From Limnephilus marmoratus (Eukaryota > Arthropoda > Insecta > Trichoptera > Limnephilidae), in NCBI GenBank assembly GCA_917880885.1, contig OU862913.1:24623286-24687285 (forward strand): DNA of 64,000 nucleotides, written 5' to 3'. The position numbers and the translations under genes are program-made. Shown one piece after another: positions 10,175 to 21,707 of the stretch; position 1 is the first letter of the stretch, and each line of letters opens with the position of its first letter. The notes beneath the pieces are model-generated. The model saw only the letters and a program-made list of their open reading frames with translations. It was not told the DNA's origin and ran no database searches.

Positions 10175-13100
10175 GGCCAGTGCAATTAGCGCAAAAAAGG
10201 GGGTCGCGATCGGAATTATTCCGATAGTCCCAATTTTTTTATATGTTTTATACACAGATCTCCTGATGAAAAATCTGAGTTTTCGACCTTGGGTCACTTG
10301 AGCTTTCGCCGCCATTTTGAAAAAACCAGCCGAAATCGCGCCAAAATCTAGTTTTTCTCAAATATCTCGTTCCCAATGAAAATTTCGGCTAAGGTAGCTT
10401 CACAAGTTTAGTAGAACATAAAATTACCTACAATTTTTACTTAAAAAAATTTCTTCTATCTCTAATAAGTATTGAGATACACAGACGTAAATAAATGTAT
10501 AAATTTATAAAAACAAGAAAATTGCACGACTTGGTTTGGTTTTTTGCACGTACCTCTTTTTCAGTGCAATTTTGTGAAAAAATTACTGATATTAATTTTG
10601 TAGAGAATAAAATTTCTAATAAGAATTGTGATTTTTTATTTTTTTTTTGTATTGTTTTTACTGATTTAAAGTATGAATAAACAAATATCGGTAGGTGAAA
10701 ACATAAAAATTTATCACGATATTACCATGTCTTTCGAATTTTTTTCGCATTACATTTTTAACTATAATACCAAAAAATAAATTAACTATAGTGGGGGGTC
10801 ACCCCCCCCCCCCCCCCTTCCGACACTTTAACCCCCCCCCCACCCTCCGGTTCCCTGCAGTTGGTGCCAATTAGCCACTCCAGGACTGGCCATCGGGCGT
10901 CATTTAGTTTTAAATATAGGTCGTCAGCTCCAAAAATGTGATTTAGCTTCTTAGATGGTTTTTTTTCAGATAATTTAGCTCTTTTAACATACAAAAATCA
11001 TAAACAAAAATGACATTTTAAGAGTTATTTCTTTGGGAATCGGTTATATTTGTATTGACATCTTTGTTTTTTTCTCATAAGTTCTCTATAGCTGCCAGCC
11101 CCCATGAAACTTTTGTCGGTCATAACTTAGGCTACACAGGATTATAGCTTTTATAGGATTATGGATTTCTTTATCTGCATAACATTTGTGAGGGTATCGA
11201 GTCATTCTGTGGGGTTGAATCAGGAACGTCAGAGCAACATGTAGAGATGAGGCCTACACGAATTAAGAGCGATGACAAAGACGTCCAAACTATCATTGAT
11301 TGGTTTGCTTGCCATGAACCATTTCCTAAAACAAACGTGATTATGTCTATAAGCAGTGGCACGATGATAAGAATGGGAAAAGATGGGGAAATTTCTTATG
11401 TCAACTTTGGAAACCTACACTTAAAACCAGCAGCATAAAAAAATTAGCGTGTAACTGTGACAATAGATCCACCAATGCTATTCCATCGTATGTGTATTGC
11501 CAAAAAGTGTGAAATTGAACATAAAGAATATTTCTAATATGAACTATCTCCTGTCCCACTGTCTCTTTTCTCAGAGGAAGGCATGCGCAAAGAAACCAAA
11601 TCCATATTTTATTTTTTACCAACCCTCTACCAAATAACACAGAACTGGGAAGCAGTATACGCGTAGTGGATGGAGGATATTTACTGCACAATGTTGTATG
11701 GGGTCGTGCTCAACCCATTTCAATCATTTTTAGCAATATGTCAAGCTATGTACAAAATCATGATGATACCCAAATTCGGTTGAAAAAAAAAGCACTAAGA
11801 AAAAGTTTCCGGGAAATGAAAAGAACCAGTCTCGTTTTATTTCCTTACTCAGAGCCTCATTTGAACGATCACAAATAACGACAGTACAAGCTGAAGAGGA
11901 TGCTGATATTCTCATAACAACCACAGCAAACTCGTTGTCATCTCAACATGATGCAGTCATAATCATTGGTCAGGTTATTGACCCGTTCGTACTCTTCACA
12001 GCTCTCTCACCTCCAAACGCATATTACCAAAAAGTTGGTAAAGGTACATCACCTGACGCGTTCTATGTACTCCAACAAACGTTTTAAACACATTGAAATA
12101 GTTAAAACATTTTATTCATTCATGCCATAAGTGGCAGCGACATAACTGGTGCTCCGTTCGGTCAAAGTATATACAAATTTTGTAATATTCTTCTCAAGAA
12201 CCACTCAGTGAATAAAACTTGTGTATTTCAAGATCCAAAAGCAAAGCGAGAAACAATCACTTTGACTGCCGAACAATTCTTTGCACTTTTGTATGGCTGT
12301 AATGAGAAATCAAATTTGGAAAATTTAAGGTAGGTACACTCTTTTTGTCAAAGGAGTGAAAAAGGACAAATTCAATTTATCCAGGCTACCACATACTTCA
12401 AAGTGCAGATTTGGCTTGGTCACCATAAAGATCCAACTGAATGGGGGTGGAAGAAGGAGGCTGTTGGGTTACTAACTCCTGTACCAATGATGAAGGAGAC
12501 TGCACCTGAGGCATTGCTGAACTTTATATCATGCCAATGCAAAAAAAAGGTTGCGCTAGAAAGTGCACATAAAGAAAGTCGGGTTTGAAATGCTCCCTAT
12601 TCTGTATTCACTGGAAAGGCAGATCATGCGAGAATTGTGTGGCAGCCCTCGTTCATGATGATGACGAGGAATTTGATGACCCATTCGTCATAAATTCGGC
12701 TGATGAGACATTGGAAGACTATATTGAAGCTTTTCGAGGCCCGTAAGTGGCAGTAAGAAACTAAAGTCAATAGTCATAAATTTTAAGAAAACACATTTTT
12801 TCTTCTTTTCTTACCACATCTATGTACCATGAACCTTAATTAGTATTTTTTTATATGTTATTATTATATCGATGCTTAATATTGCTGTTATGTATGTTAC
12901 AGGTTATTTCAATAATAATTGTTTTTAAAAAAAGAATAATCAAGGAATGCCAAGATTACCTTCAGATTCATTTTTTTACCTAATTTTTGTAAAATTTTTG
13001 TATAAGAACCTGGATACCAAATTGCGAAATAAACATTAAACATATACCTACGTCTTTTATGAAATTTTATTCTCTACAAAATTAATATCAGTAATTTTTT

Positions 13101-13492
13101 CACAAAATTGTACTGGAAAAGAGATACGCAGAAAAAACCAAACCAAGTCGAGCAATTTACCTGTTTTTATAATCTTATATACATTTTTACGACTGCATAT
13201 CTCGATATTTATTAGAGATAGAAGAAAATTTTTTAGATAAAAATTGTAGGTAATTTTATGTTCTACTAAACTTGTAAAGCTACTTTGGCCAACATTTTTA
13301 TTGGAAACGAGATATTTGAGAAAAACTAGATTTTGGCGCGATTTCGGCTAGTTTTTTCAAAATGGCGTCGAAAGTTCAAGTGACCCAAGGTCGAAAACTC
13401 AGATTTTACATCACGAGGTGAGTATATAAAACATATAAAAAAATTGGGACTACCGGAATAATTCCGATCGCGGATCGCTAATTGCACTGGCC
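10175..13492 (+). mobile_element. DNA transposon with about 440-bp terminal inverted repeats
   Basis: The outer ends are GGCCAGTGCAATTAGCG and its complement, flanked by TA on both sides. The inverted repeats (10175 to about 10618, and about 13061 to 13492) can be followed over more than 430 bp with scattered substitutions. The 2.4-kb interior holds one broken plus-strand gene (11183-12746), a C-rich tract at 10800-10850, and no recognisable DDE transposase. The element sits in the 3' end of a LINE. Long TIRs with a TA duplication fit several DNA-transposon groups; I cannot assign a superfamily. Confidence 0.8.
11183..12746 (+). pseudogene. Broken gene: PIN/FEN-like nuclease with Cys-rich C-terminus
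   Basis: Across three plus-strand frames, a decayed gene of roughly 520 codons can be read. In order: a segment SEQHVEMRPTRIKSDDKD (about 11235-11280); a segment DPPMLFHRMCIAKK ending in LSLFSEEGMRK (about 11470-11585); VDGGYLLHNVVWGRA (about 11665-11715); QAEEDADILI followed some 20 residues later by IGQVIDPFVLFTAL (about 11885-12000); IWLGHHKDPTEWGWK (about 12405-12450); and a cysteine cluster with KSGLKCSLFCIHW and an acidic tail (about 12570-12746). This order matches a widespread uncharacterised animal protein family that I recognise by pattern only. The QAE-DAD and hydrophobic-D block resembles the XPG-I/FEN1 (PIN-like) acidic motifs, though the expected GEDxD has decayed to GQVID. Stops and frameshifts show that this copy is dead. 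Confidence 0.6.
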
Positions 13493-13494
13493 TA

Positions 13495-14985
13495 CTATTG
13501 TTAATTTGCTTTTTAAAGTAAGCGAGACTATTTGCATAGATGTCTATATGGTTACATTCAATGGAATTATACAGACGACACATTCGGGACACTGGATTGA
13601 AATATGCAATATTGTTTTTAAATAATTCGAGATGAAATATATTCTGACTCCTTAAATTGCGTCTATTGGGGACCTTAATAAGAATATTGCTCAGACAATG
13701 AGTTGTTTCAAGCTTATTATGAATGATTTTGTATAGACTCATTAAGTCAGCATCTTTTTTTCTTTTTTCCAGAGTTGTAAACTTAAAATATTGGAGTCGT
13801 TCCTCGTAAGATTGGAGTAAGGCATTTAGTCCAAGTTTAAATGATAACAATCTCAGAAATTTTTTTTGCACAGATTCAATAGTTTTTGAATATTTTAAGT
13901 AGTGTGGGTTCCAGATAACGCTACCATATTCCAATTTGCTTCTGACCAATGAGTTGTATAGGGTTATAATGGATTGGGGTTTTTTAAATGGTTTCGATAT
14001 TCTATGTATAAATCCCATCATTTTCAAGGATTTACTCGTGATATCACTGACGTGTACATCAAATTTAAATTTTGAATCAAGAGTGATTCCTAAATCTCTG
14101 ATGGTGGAAACTGCATTTAATCGAACATTATTAATGGAATATGCATAATCCTTTTGTATTCTGTTACGGGTGAAAGTCATAATGTAACATTTTTCAATAT
14201 TTAGAAACATATCATTCTGAATACACCAGTTATGTAGTGTGAAAAGGTCTTCTTGAAGCATAACTTGGTCAGAATCATTGGAAATTTTACGGTAAATCTT
14301 TAGATCATCAGCAAATAAAACAAAATCACAGCGTAACATGGGGCCAAGGTCATTAATGAAGATTAAAAAGAGCAGAGGGCCAAGATTGGATCCTTGGGGT
14401 ACACCTGAGGTTACAATTATGGGAGGTGACTCATACCCATTTATTAGTACGAGCTGTGTTCTGTTTTCCAAATAGGATTTAAGCCATCTAAGTAGATCAC
14501 CGTGAATACCTATACGATCAAGCTTCTGTAGTAAAATAGAATGATTTACTTTATCAAATGCCTTTTGAAAATCTGAGTAAATAGCATCTACTTGAGTTCT
14601 TTCATTAAACGCATTGCAAACGTAATCACAGAAATCGAGAAGATTGGAATTTGTGGATCTGTTAGGAACAAATCCATGTTGACTGATGCATAATTGTGGT
14701 TTAAAGTGTGTGAATATGGAACTATAAATTATAGATTCAAAGGCTTTTGCAAAACATGATAATATACTAATTGGTCGATAATTTTTCACAAAAGATTGAT
14801 CGCCAGATTTATGTATTGGAACAATACGTGCATTTTTCCACAAATCTGGGAAAGTTCCCGTAGATGATGATTCGTTAAATATAATGAAAAGTGGCTTAAT
14901 CAACGCGCTAGAGCAACATCTTACAAACAAAGGAGGTATTTTATCTGGTCCTGGACCTTTATGTGTATCATAAAATACGTAATAT
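13495..14985 (-). CDS. Non-LTR retrotransposon reverse transcriptase (partial)
   Basis: A long minus-strand open frame encodes most of a LINE ORF2 reverse transcriptase, from just before KGPGPDKIPP (RT motif 0/1 region) to a C-terminal tail. Visible motifs in order: the NYRPISILS block, SDFQKAFDKVNH, SGVPQGSNLGPLLFLIFIND, and the catalytic FADD. The typical downstream block (LGITLDSKFKFDVH ... LYNSLVRSKLEYGSVIWN) follows. The endonuclease domain is absent, so the copy is 5'-truncated near 15090. The open frame continues for about 55 codons into the flanking transposon (to 13326), but that stretch is read-through of the transposon TIR and not part of the RT. By pattern I place it in the CR1/Daphne-like LINE group. 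Fragments of related elements lie at 25735, 42330 and 47576. Confidence 0.85.
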
Positions 14986-15090
14986 TATGCAAAATCTTCA
15001 TGTACGTACTTTAAACGTTTAAGCGCTTAATTTGTAATTACATAATTGAAGTAATTTATGCTTTTCCGTACATCCTTTTGCTCGGCTGCC

Positions 15091-15222
15091 CTCTGTAGAT
15101 ATTAGTCCAACCTATGCTCTGTAGATATTAGTCACCACTCTGAAGTTCGTAGATATTAGTCCAAGATATGAGCTGTAGATATCCGTCCTACATACAGGCT
15201 GTAGATATTAGTATCTGGAGTC
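15091..15222. repeat. Opposing-array element, right half (copy 3)
   Basis: Contains four to five GTAGATATTAGT-type motifs in one orientation and the CTGGAGTC end, matching the right halves of the copies at 131-562 and 25634-28113. The left half is missing. Confidence 0.75.
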
Positions 15223-15395
15223 GTCGAAAGCGTCCCGTATTTCAATATTTTTTTAATATTGTCTATGGTAGACAAATAAACTTCCTCTATCTTTAGTCTA
15301 TTTTAGCCATTTAGTTTAATTGAAAACAAAATTTGTCCCTAGAAAAGGCCCGAAGATACCGATCTAGGGATTGGTTTATTCATGTTACAAGCACG

Positions 15396-16260
15396 AGAGC
15401 TCGTTTACATTGAGCATATAAATATAAAAGATCATCGCACGCCACATATCGCTCTCCATACAATCCCTTCAGACCGTTCACGCGTTCACACCTGAGCGCT
15501 TTATGCGCACACCAACCATAGACAATGCACATCTTACGCCGTAACCGCTCCTGAGGCGATATGCCAACAGTTAAGCGCCCCCCACTCCGACGAAAACAGG
15601 AGAGGGGGTCATTTTAATTACGGAGCTGCCAAGATCGGTGGGTGACAGATGTCAACTCCATAGATTCAGTACAAAAAATGCGCACTCCGTGGCCGCTCGC
15701 TAATTCAACTGACCCCCTCTCCTACCATAGGAAGAAATATTTTATCTGCGCCGTGTGAACGGCACGAAACATAAGCGCTCGCGGTTCAACAGATACCTGC
15801 TAGCGGTTATATTAGATGTCTGAACACTCCTTAAGAGCTCGTTCACATTGAGCATATAAATATAAAAGATCATAGCACGCCACATATCGCTCTCCATACA
15901 ATCCCTTCAGACCGTTCACACCTGAGCGCTTTATGCGCACATCAACCATAGACAATGCACATCTTACGCCGTAACCGCTCCTGAGGCGATATGCCAACAG
16001 TTAAGCGCCCCCCACTCCGACGAAAACAGGAGAGGGGGTCATTTTAATTACGGAGCTGTCAAGACCGGTGGGTGACAGATGTCAACTCCATAGATTCAGT
16101 ACAAAAAATGCGCGCTCCGTGGCCGCTCGCTAATTCAACTGACCCCCTCTCCTACCATAGGAAGAAATATTTTATCTGCGCCGTGTGAACGACACGAAAC
16201 ATAAGCGCTCGCGGTTCAACAGATACCTGCTAGCGGTTATATTAGATGTCTGAACACTCC
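15396..16260. repeat. Tandem duplication, about 430-bp unit
   Basis: Unit 1 (15396-15833) and unit 2 (15834-16260) differ only by a few substitutions and an 8-bp deletion in unit 2. Each unit contains an internal inverted pair AGGAGAGGGGGTCA ... TGACCCCCTCTCCT about 130 bp apart. No coding sequence is convincing. It could be a dimer of a satellite or of a foldback element. Confidence 0.9.
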
Positions 16261-16321
16261 TTCAGTCAAAGTCAAAGAGCGCCAGTATAGTAGTGATTCG
16301 AGTTGTTTTGTTTAAGAATTA

Positions 16322-16950
16322 GTGCACGCCGAGACATGTAATATTGATAACCCATATTTATCATTCAAATCAAATCAAATACCTAATTGGTTGACCATGC
16401 CGCCGACCATGAAAAGGCGATGTTGTAAATTCACTGAAGACTTGCAAAAAGAATTTCATTCACTTATTGCAAAAGTGTTTACCTTCATTTCTAAGTGTAG
16501 TTTTAATTCGCCGCAAACAGATTTAATTTAAACCAGTTTAGAATGTAAAATTACAGATGGAATCGTCTGCTGATATAAAAGTATTTCGAAGGAAAATATT
16601 TTCTTATTCGAAGTGCAATTATAAAATTCTAGTTGCAGACTAGGTATGTGCTGCCAGAATCAAAGAGAAACCATTTTTATGTTCTGGTGTAGTTTTAATT
16701 CACCGCATACAGATTTAATGTAAACCACTTTTGTATGCGGACTGTGTATGCTCAGCGGCGTAGCTAGCATGGGTGGCACCCGGGTGGATAACGTGGTGTC
16801 ACCCTCCTCATTAAAGTTAACTTTGAGTCCTGGGAGGGGGGGGGGGGTAGAGAATTTCTGGGATAAAAATTTCTCCCGGGGTGGACCGCCTCCCCTAGCT
16901 ACGCCACTGTGTATGCCGCCAGAATCATTTTAATAACTTCCTTTTTCTAA
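16322..16950 (+). pseudogene. Relic mixing a hAT-transposase-like start with decayed zinc-finger sequence
   Basis: At 16403-16450 the plus strand reads KRRCCKFTEDLQKEF, a pattern seen at the N-terminus of some insect hAT-family proteins. It is followed by CSFNSPQTD-type blocks (about 16495 and 16690), which also recur in the decayed C2H2 sequence inside the hAT at 17801-20089. No open frame survives. The MITE at 16753-16909 interrupts it. Confidence 0.45.
16753..16909. mobile_element. hAT-type MITE, 157 bp
   Basis: Ends CAGCGGCGTAGCTAG and CTAGCTACGCCACTG are inverted repeats. Flanks TGTATGCT and TGTATGCC are an 8-bp target duplication with one mismatch. A run of nine or more Gs lies inside. 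Confidence 0.85.
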
Positions 16951-17041
16951 AAAGATCCTCCACACAGCAACCAAAAGATGAGACCGCCCCTGAGGGATTT
17001 TTTCCTCCGAGCCTCCTGTGTGGAGCTATCGTAAAAAAATG
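16951..17041 (+). mobile_element. CR1-like LINE 3' tail
   Basis: A 90-bp, severely 5'-truncated copy with the terminal stem CCTCCACACAGC ... CTGTGTGGAG and a short A tail. Confidence 0.65.
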
Positions 17042-17131
17042 AAAATCGTTTGATAAGACTCTTTTACTAATACACCGGCGACCGTACACTGATCAGAAAA
17101 CATTCTCGTACATCAATTGCAGTTTTAAACG

Positions 17132-17800
17132 TTTATTATTTATACACCGATGAGCTTATTCAAAGACTTAATGCCACGAAAATAGGCTGCCATTTAAATG
17201 GAGTGTGTGTAAATAACATTAATTATGCAGATGACATAGTACTTCTTGCACCGTCACTAAGCGCATTAGAGAAATTACTAAAAATTTGTGAAGATTTTGC
17301 AAAAAACCATAACCTTTTGTATGATACCACCAAGTCAATAGTTATGGTTTTGAAACCGAAAAACGAAATCATCCAAACACCCTCAGTATGGCTAGATGAA
17401 AGGAAAATGAATGTTAATCACAACGTTAAATACCTAGGACATGTCATCACAGACGACCTAAAGGATATCGAGGACATGGAAAGGCAGAGAAGAGCAATAT
17501 CAGTTAGAGCGGGTATGCTGTCAAGACGTTTTTACTCCTGCAGCCCCAAAGTAAAAAGAATACTGTTCAACGCTTCCTGTACCTCGCTGTATACATCAGA
17601 ACTGTGGGTTGACTACACTGCAACCCAATGGCATAAGTTAAAGGTTGCTTACAATAACGCCTATCGCCAACTTTTCCGCCTACCGAGATACTGCAGTGCT
17701 ACGGAAATGTTCCTGGAAGGAGACATTCTTTATTTTATTTGTGTGTTGTTATTTCATTTTTACCTTAACTTATTATTTATCTTTTTTTATTATTTTAAAA
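17132..17800 (+). CDS. 5'-truncated LINE reverse transcriptase (fragment)
   Basis: The frame opens mid-RT with the peptide GCHLNGVCVNNINYADD, containing the YADD catalytic box, and goes on through KYLGHVITDDLKD, RRFYSCSPKVK and AYRQLFRLPR, a Rex1/CR1-like pattern. The recognisable protein ends about 17735; the downstream reading is 3' UTR. The UTR is interrupted by the hAT element at 17801 and resumes at 20090-20165, ending in an (ATT)n tail. Confidence 0.75.
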
Positions 17801-18544
17801 CAGGGGTGGGGAACCTGCGGCCCGCGAGGCCATTTGATGCGGCCCGCGGGCACTTTTGATACGGCTTACTGAAAGAACCACAAAAAATTATACAGAACGG
17901 GATGGTTTTTTCACGGCGCTTTATATGCATTTTTAAGACGTTATTACAAATCGTTACTAGCAAGTAGTTTAGATACTAATAAAAACGTGATAAAACTTCC
18001 CATTTTACTTTTATTTTAATTTGTTATTGTGAAACGATAGTGAAATTCCATCGGAACTTTTAATTTTCTTGTACCGGACAGTCTCGATATTTTAGGATTG
18101 ATGGAAACTCTATTCGGAGGGGAATCTTAGGCAGTCTGTCATAAACGTTATTTTTTAGTCATCATCGCGGAAGTAAGGTGGATAGTAAATCAATAAAACC
18201 CTATCAATGACAATTAAGAAGAGAAAAGTTGAAAAGTTGAAGCTGAGTGAAGCGTGAAAACATTTGAAACTAAATTAAGGCTGTGTAAAGTAACTCAAAT
18301 GAATAAGACGACGCATTTTCCAACACTGCAAGGATAAAAGCCTTCTACGTCGCTTAATCAAGCACGTTCCTTAACATTTTGTAAATAATACAAACATTAA
18401 TGCCATAATAATTGCCACACTTCTGGCATAAAAAATTATTACATGGAATTTATTGTAATTGGTTAAATAAATATAAAATTATATTGCGGACAAAAATATG
18501 ATACAAAATATAGAAAAACCATTTACGTAATCAGAGTACAATTT

Positions 18545-20010
18545 AATTTAAGCTGGTTGACTGGTGGACTCCTATGCAGATTCATTCTGGAGGTAAAACC
18601 AATCTTGTGTTCACAATGCGGATTCATCTGCTAACCCTAACGCATTTCGAAGGTAGAACCATTTTGGTGTTCTAGGTGCAGTATTAATTAAAGGTGGGGA
18701 CTATCAATCCAATTCGCTCTGACAGGAAAACCAGTTTTGTGTTCAAACTGCAATGAAAAAAATCCATGTGTGGTTTCGTTTGCTTACGCATTTCGTAGAA
18801 ACCCGTTCTCATTTTTGAAGTGCATTTATAAAATTCTAGTTGCTTTTGTGCAGCCAGTATTAGAGAAAAGCCATTTTCATGTACTCGGTAAAATGGCTAC
18901 ACTCAGTAGTTTTAAGTCTCCGCGTACAGATTCATCCTATAACTGAAACCAGTTCCGTGTTTAGAATGCAACGAAAAAATTCCATGTGGGGTTTCATTTT
19001 TTAACGCATTCCGCGTGTTAGAAGTGCATATAAAAAAATCTAGATGCATATTTTATGCTGCCAGTTTGGAGGAAAGCCATTTTGAGTTTTAATTCCCCGC
19101 GTACAAAGTCACTTTATAATTAAAACCAGTTCTGTGTTTAGAATGCACCGAAAAAATTCCAGGTGGGGTTTTATCGCGCTAACGCGTTTCGTAAGAAACC
19201 ATTCTCGTTTGTGAAGTGCAGTTATAAATTTGTAGTTGCATATGTGCTGCCAGTATTGGAGGAAAGCAATTTCACATTCTGAGTATAGTTTTAATTAGAA
19301 AATGAAACAATACAACTTTGTATAAACCACTTATATTTTGCGTATATCCGACCGGTTTTGGAACAAACGTTCCTTCTTCAGGGAAAGCTTATACTAATTT
19401 GAGAGTTTCGAACAATGTTTTATTATGGTAGGGGTGGAGCCGTTGCTAGTTATTAATGAAGATTGGGTGGGTAGGTATTAATGTAGAGTGGGTTAAATTA
19501 GTATATAAGCTTTCCCTGAAGAAGGAACGTTTGTTCCGAAACCGGTCGGATATACGCAAAATATAAGTGGTTTTTACAAAGTTGTATTGTTTCATTTTCT
19601 ATAATGGATAACCACAAAGTTATAGCTACATTCAAAAATATATAGTTTTAAATCCCCACGTACAGATTCAACCTGTAATTAAAATCCGTTCTGTGTTAAG
19701 AATGCAACAAAAACGCATCAGGTGTGATTTCATTTACTGATGCATTTCTTATGTTGAAAGTGTATTTATAAAATTCTAATTTCGTAGTTTATGCTGTCAG
19801 AATTAGAGGAAAGCCATTTTTATGTTCTGAGTGTAGTGTTAATTCCCCGAATGTAAATTAGTTCCGTGTTCAGAATGAACGAAAAATTTCAGATGTGGTT
19901 TCATTTGCCGATGCATTTTGACAGAAACCATTCTCGTGTTAAATAAAATTCTGGTTGCAGACTATGTGCAGCCAGAATTTTATAAAAACCATTTGCATGT
20001 CCTGGGTGTA
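18545..20010 (+). pseudogene. Tandem decayed C2H2 zinc-finger array
   Basis: Several plus-strand blocks spell the start of C2H2 fingers: VKPILCSQCG (about 18595), EPFWCSRCS (about 18660), GKPVLCSNCNEK (about 18727), KPVLCLECTEK (about 19130) and EKPFLCSEC (about 19812). They recur in units of roughly 170-200 bp together with GTGTAGTTTTAATTC-like and GCATTTCGxAGGAAACC-like blocks. Stops and frameshifts are everywhere and most zinc-binding histidines are lost. A reverse-strand piece of the same sequence is at 29900-30120. These are relics of a finger array, probably captured by or inserted with the surrounding hAT element. Confidence 0.6.
19298..19599. mobile_element. Foldback MITE, 302 bp
   Basis: Arms of about 100 bp are near-perfect inverted repeats starting GAAAATGAAACAATAC; TA lies on both sides. 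The short centre is not coding. Nested in the hAT element. Confidence 0.85.
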
Positions 20011-20165
20011 GCTATAATTAAAGAGTGTTGGCAGTTACGTAACTATTTTTTTAATTGGCCCGCGACGCTAAAAAGGTTCCCCACCCCTGTTTTAAAATAT
20101 GGAATGTATTGCATTGCACTTCCCCTGCATACATTCTGGAATAAACTTATATTATTATTATTATT

Positions 20166-20754
20166 TAATTTTCGAATAGCTACAGAAAAATGCAGTTTTT
20201 CTCAGGTTCCCTCAATTGCCGTGAAATTTATCGAGGTATTTCAGGGGAAAATATCACCTTTAAGAATGTATGCTAAATTAACAACACAAATTAGGTATCA
20301 AATTTCTTTATTTTACATAATACAAATCAAGCCAAAAGATATTTCCTACAATCTAAATTATTGTCTGTTTCTAACATGAGGAAAATACATAAATAGAAGT
20401 ATACAAAAATAGGGTTGCGTTTACACTTGTTTTCCATGGGCGTCCCTGACTTCCTTCGCTTGACATAATATATTCTTGTTTGTATGTTTATTTCTACATG
20501 CCCTAACCACATTACGGGTCCCTTCACTTGTTCAGTCCTCAACATTTGTAATATGGTTGAACATGGTTTTACCGAATATCCAATGAGTTCAGTTTACTTT
20601 CATCTGGCATTTCTTTGCCTCTCTGACACACATAAGGTTTGGTATAGTGACCCACCTCGAGGTGCCTTGTCTAAGCGATGGCTCCAGAACCCGAATTGAA
20701 TAAAGAAAAGAAGTGTGATATGAGAAGAGTTTAGTCAGAATTAATCGCTTAAGA
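20166..20754. other. Downstream of the zinc-finger gene; possible LINE relic
   Basis: The minus strand at 20400-20545 has a weak RTE-like pattern (LRTEQVKGPVMWLGHVE), too decayed to claim. Otherwise nothing is recognised. Confidence 0.3.
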
Positions 20755-21707
20755 TTATTTCTGTTCGTGGTGTTTTCGCGTGTGCTTTTTCAGATAATCT
20801 TTCTGGGAACACGTAAAATCACACTTTAAGCAGTTGAAAATTTTCTCTGTGGAATGTCGGAGTAAATGCCTCTTTAGATATTCACGCTTGGAAAACGTAG
20901 CATTGCATTCCGAACACGAAATCGGTTCCTCTCCGCTGTGAGTCTGCAAGTGTTTTGAAATATCCCCTTCCAGCCTGCAGCTAAACCCACACATTGAGCA
21001 AGAAAAAGATTTTTCTCCAGAGTGAGTCAGCAGATGCCGTTTTAAGTGCTCCTTTCGGGAAAATTTTGAATTACATTGTATACATGAAAATGGTTTATCA
21101 TCGAGGTGAGTGCGCCGCAGATGCTTTAAAAATTCTCCATTACGCGAAGAGGTGTATTTGCACTTTGAGCAAGAAAATACTTTCTTTTCTGAATTTTTGG
21201 AAGGATTCGAACTAGTTTCTAAATACTGATTAGATTTTTCTATAGAGTGGGAGCGTAAATGCTTCGTTAACTCTTTCTCAAACTTACAATTAAAGTCACA
21301 CTCTGCGCATGAAAATGGTTTTTTTCCACAATGAGTCAGTGAGTGTCGTTTTAGATGGTCTTTTCTTGAAAATGCGGAATTGCATTGTAAGCAAGCAAAT
21401 GGTCTATCTCCAAGGTGGGTACGTCTTAGATGTTTAAGTAATTCCCCTCTGCGGGAACACGCATAGTCGCATTGTGAGCAAGTGAAAGCCTTGACACCAA
21501 CGTGGGTAAGAGCGTGTAATTTTAACGATCCTTTTTGCGCACAAGTAAAGTTGCATTTTAAACAAGAAAATAGTTCTTCTCCGCTATGCGTGCGTTGATG
21601 CACGATGATGCTTCCCTTCGTTCTACAAGTAAAATTGCAATCCGAACACTTGAACATTTTCTGTATTTTACTCTTCCTCCTCCGAGTTTTAATGCGTAAA
21701 CTTTTGA
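20755..21707 (-). CDS. C2H2 zinc-finger protein, exon 2 (ten fingers)
   Basis: This exon encodes residues 48-364 of a 364-residue protein. A basic stretch (RIKTRRRKSKIQK) leads into ten C2H2 fingers, from FKCSDCNFTCR to FNCLKCDFTCSQ, most with the C-x2-C-x12-H-x3-4-H spacing, ending in a TAA 11 codons after the last Cys pair region. A longer linker of about 25 residues separates fingers 5 and 6. Fingers 3-5 and 6-8 are alike block by block (both with KHLRRTHL and QCNS-FSRK), so a three-finger unit was duplicated. The exon starts after a T-rich acceptor (TTTTTTTTTTCAG), and its phase fits exon 1 at 24037-24178. A C2H2 array of this kind normally binds DNA in the nucleus; the target cannot be told from the sequence. 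Intact and apparently functional. Confidence 0.85.

Larger units (their letters stand above)
17801..20089. mobile_element. hAT element carrying decayed C2H2 zinc-finger sequence
   Basis: Ends CAGGGGTGGGGAACC and GGTTCCCCACCCCTG are perfect inverted repeats, each followed inward by a GCGGCCCGCG-like block. Both flanks are TTTTAAAA, a perfect 8-bp duplication diagnostic of hAT insertion. The insertion is in the 3' UTR of a LINE. No intact transposase is seen; 18545-20010 holds tandem zinc-finger relics, and a 302-bp foldback element is nested at 19298-19599. Confidence 0.9.
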
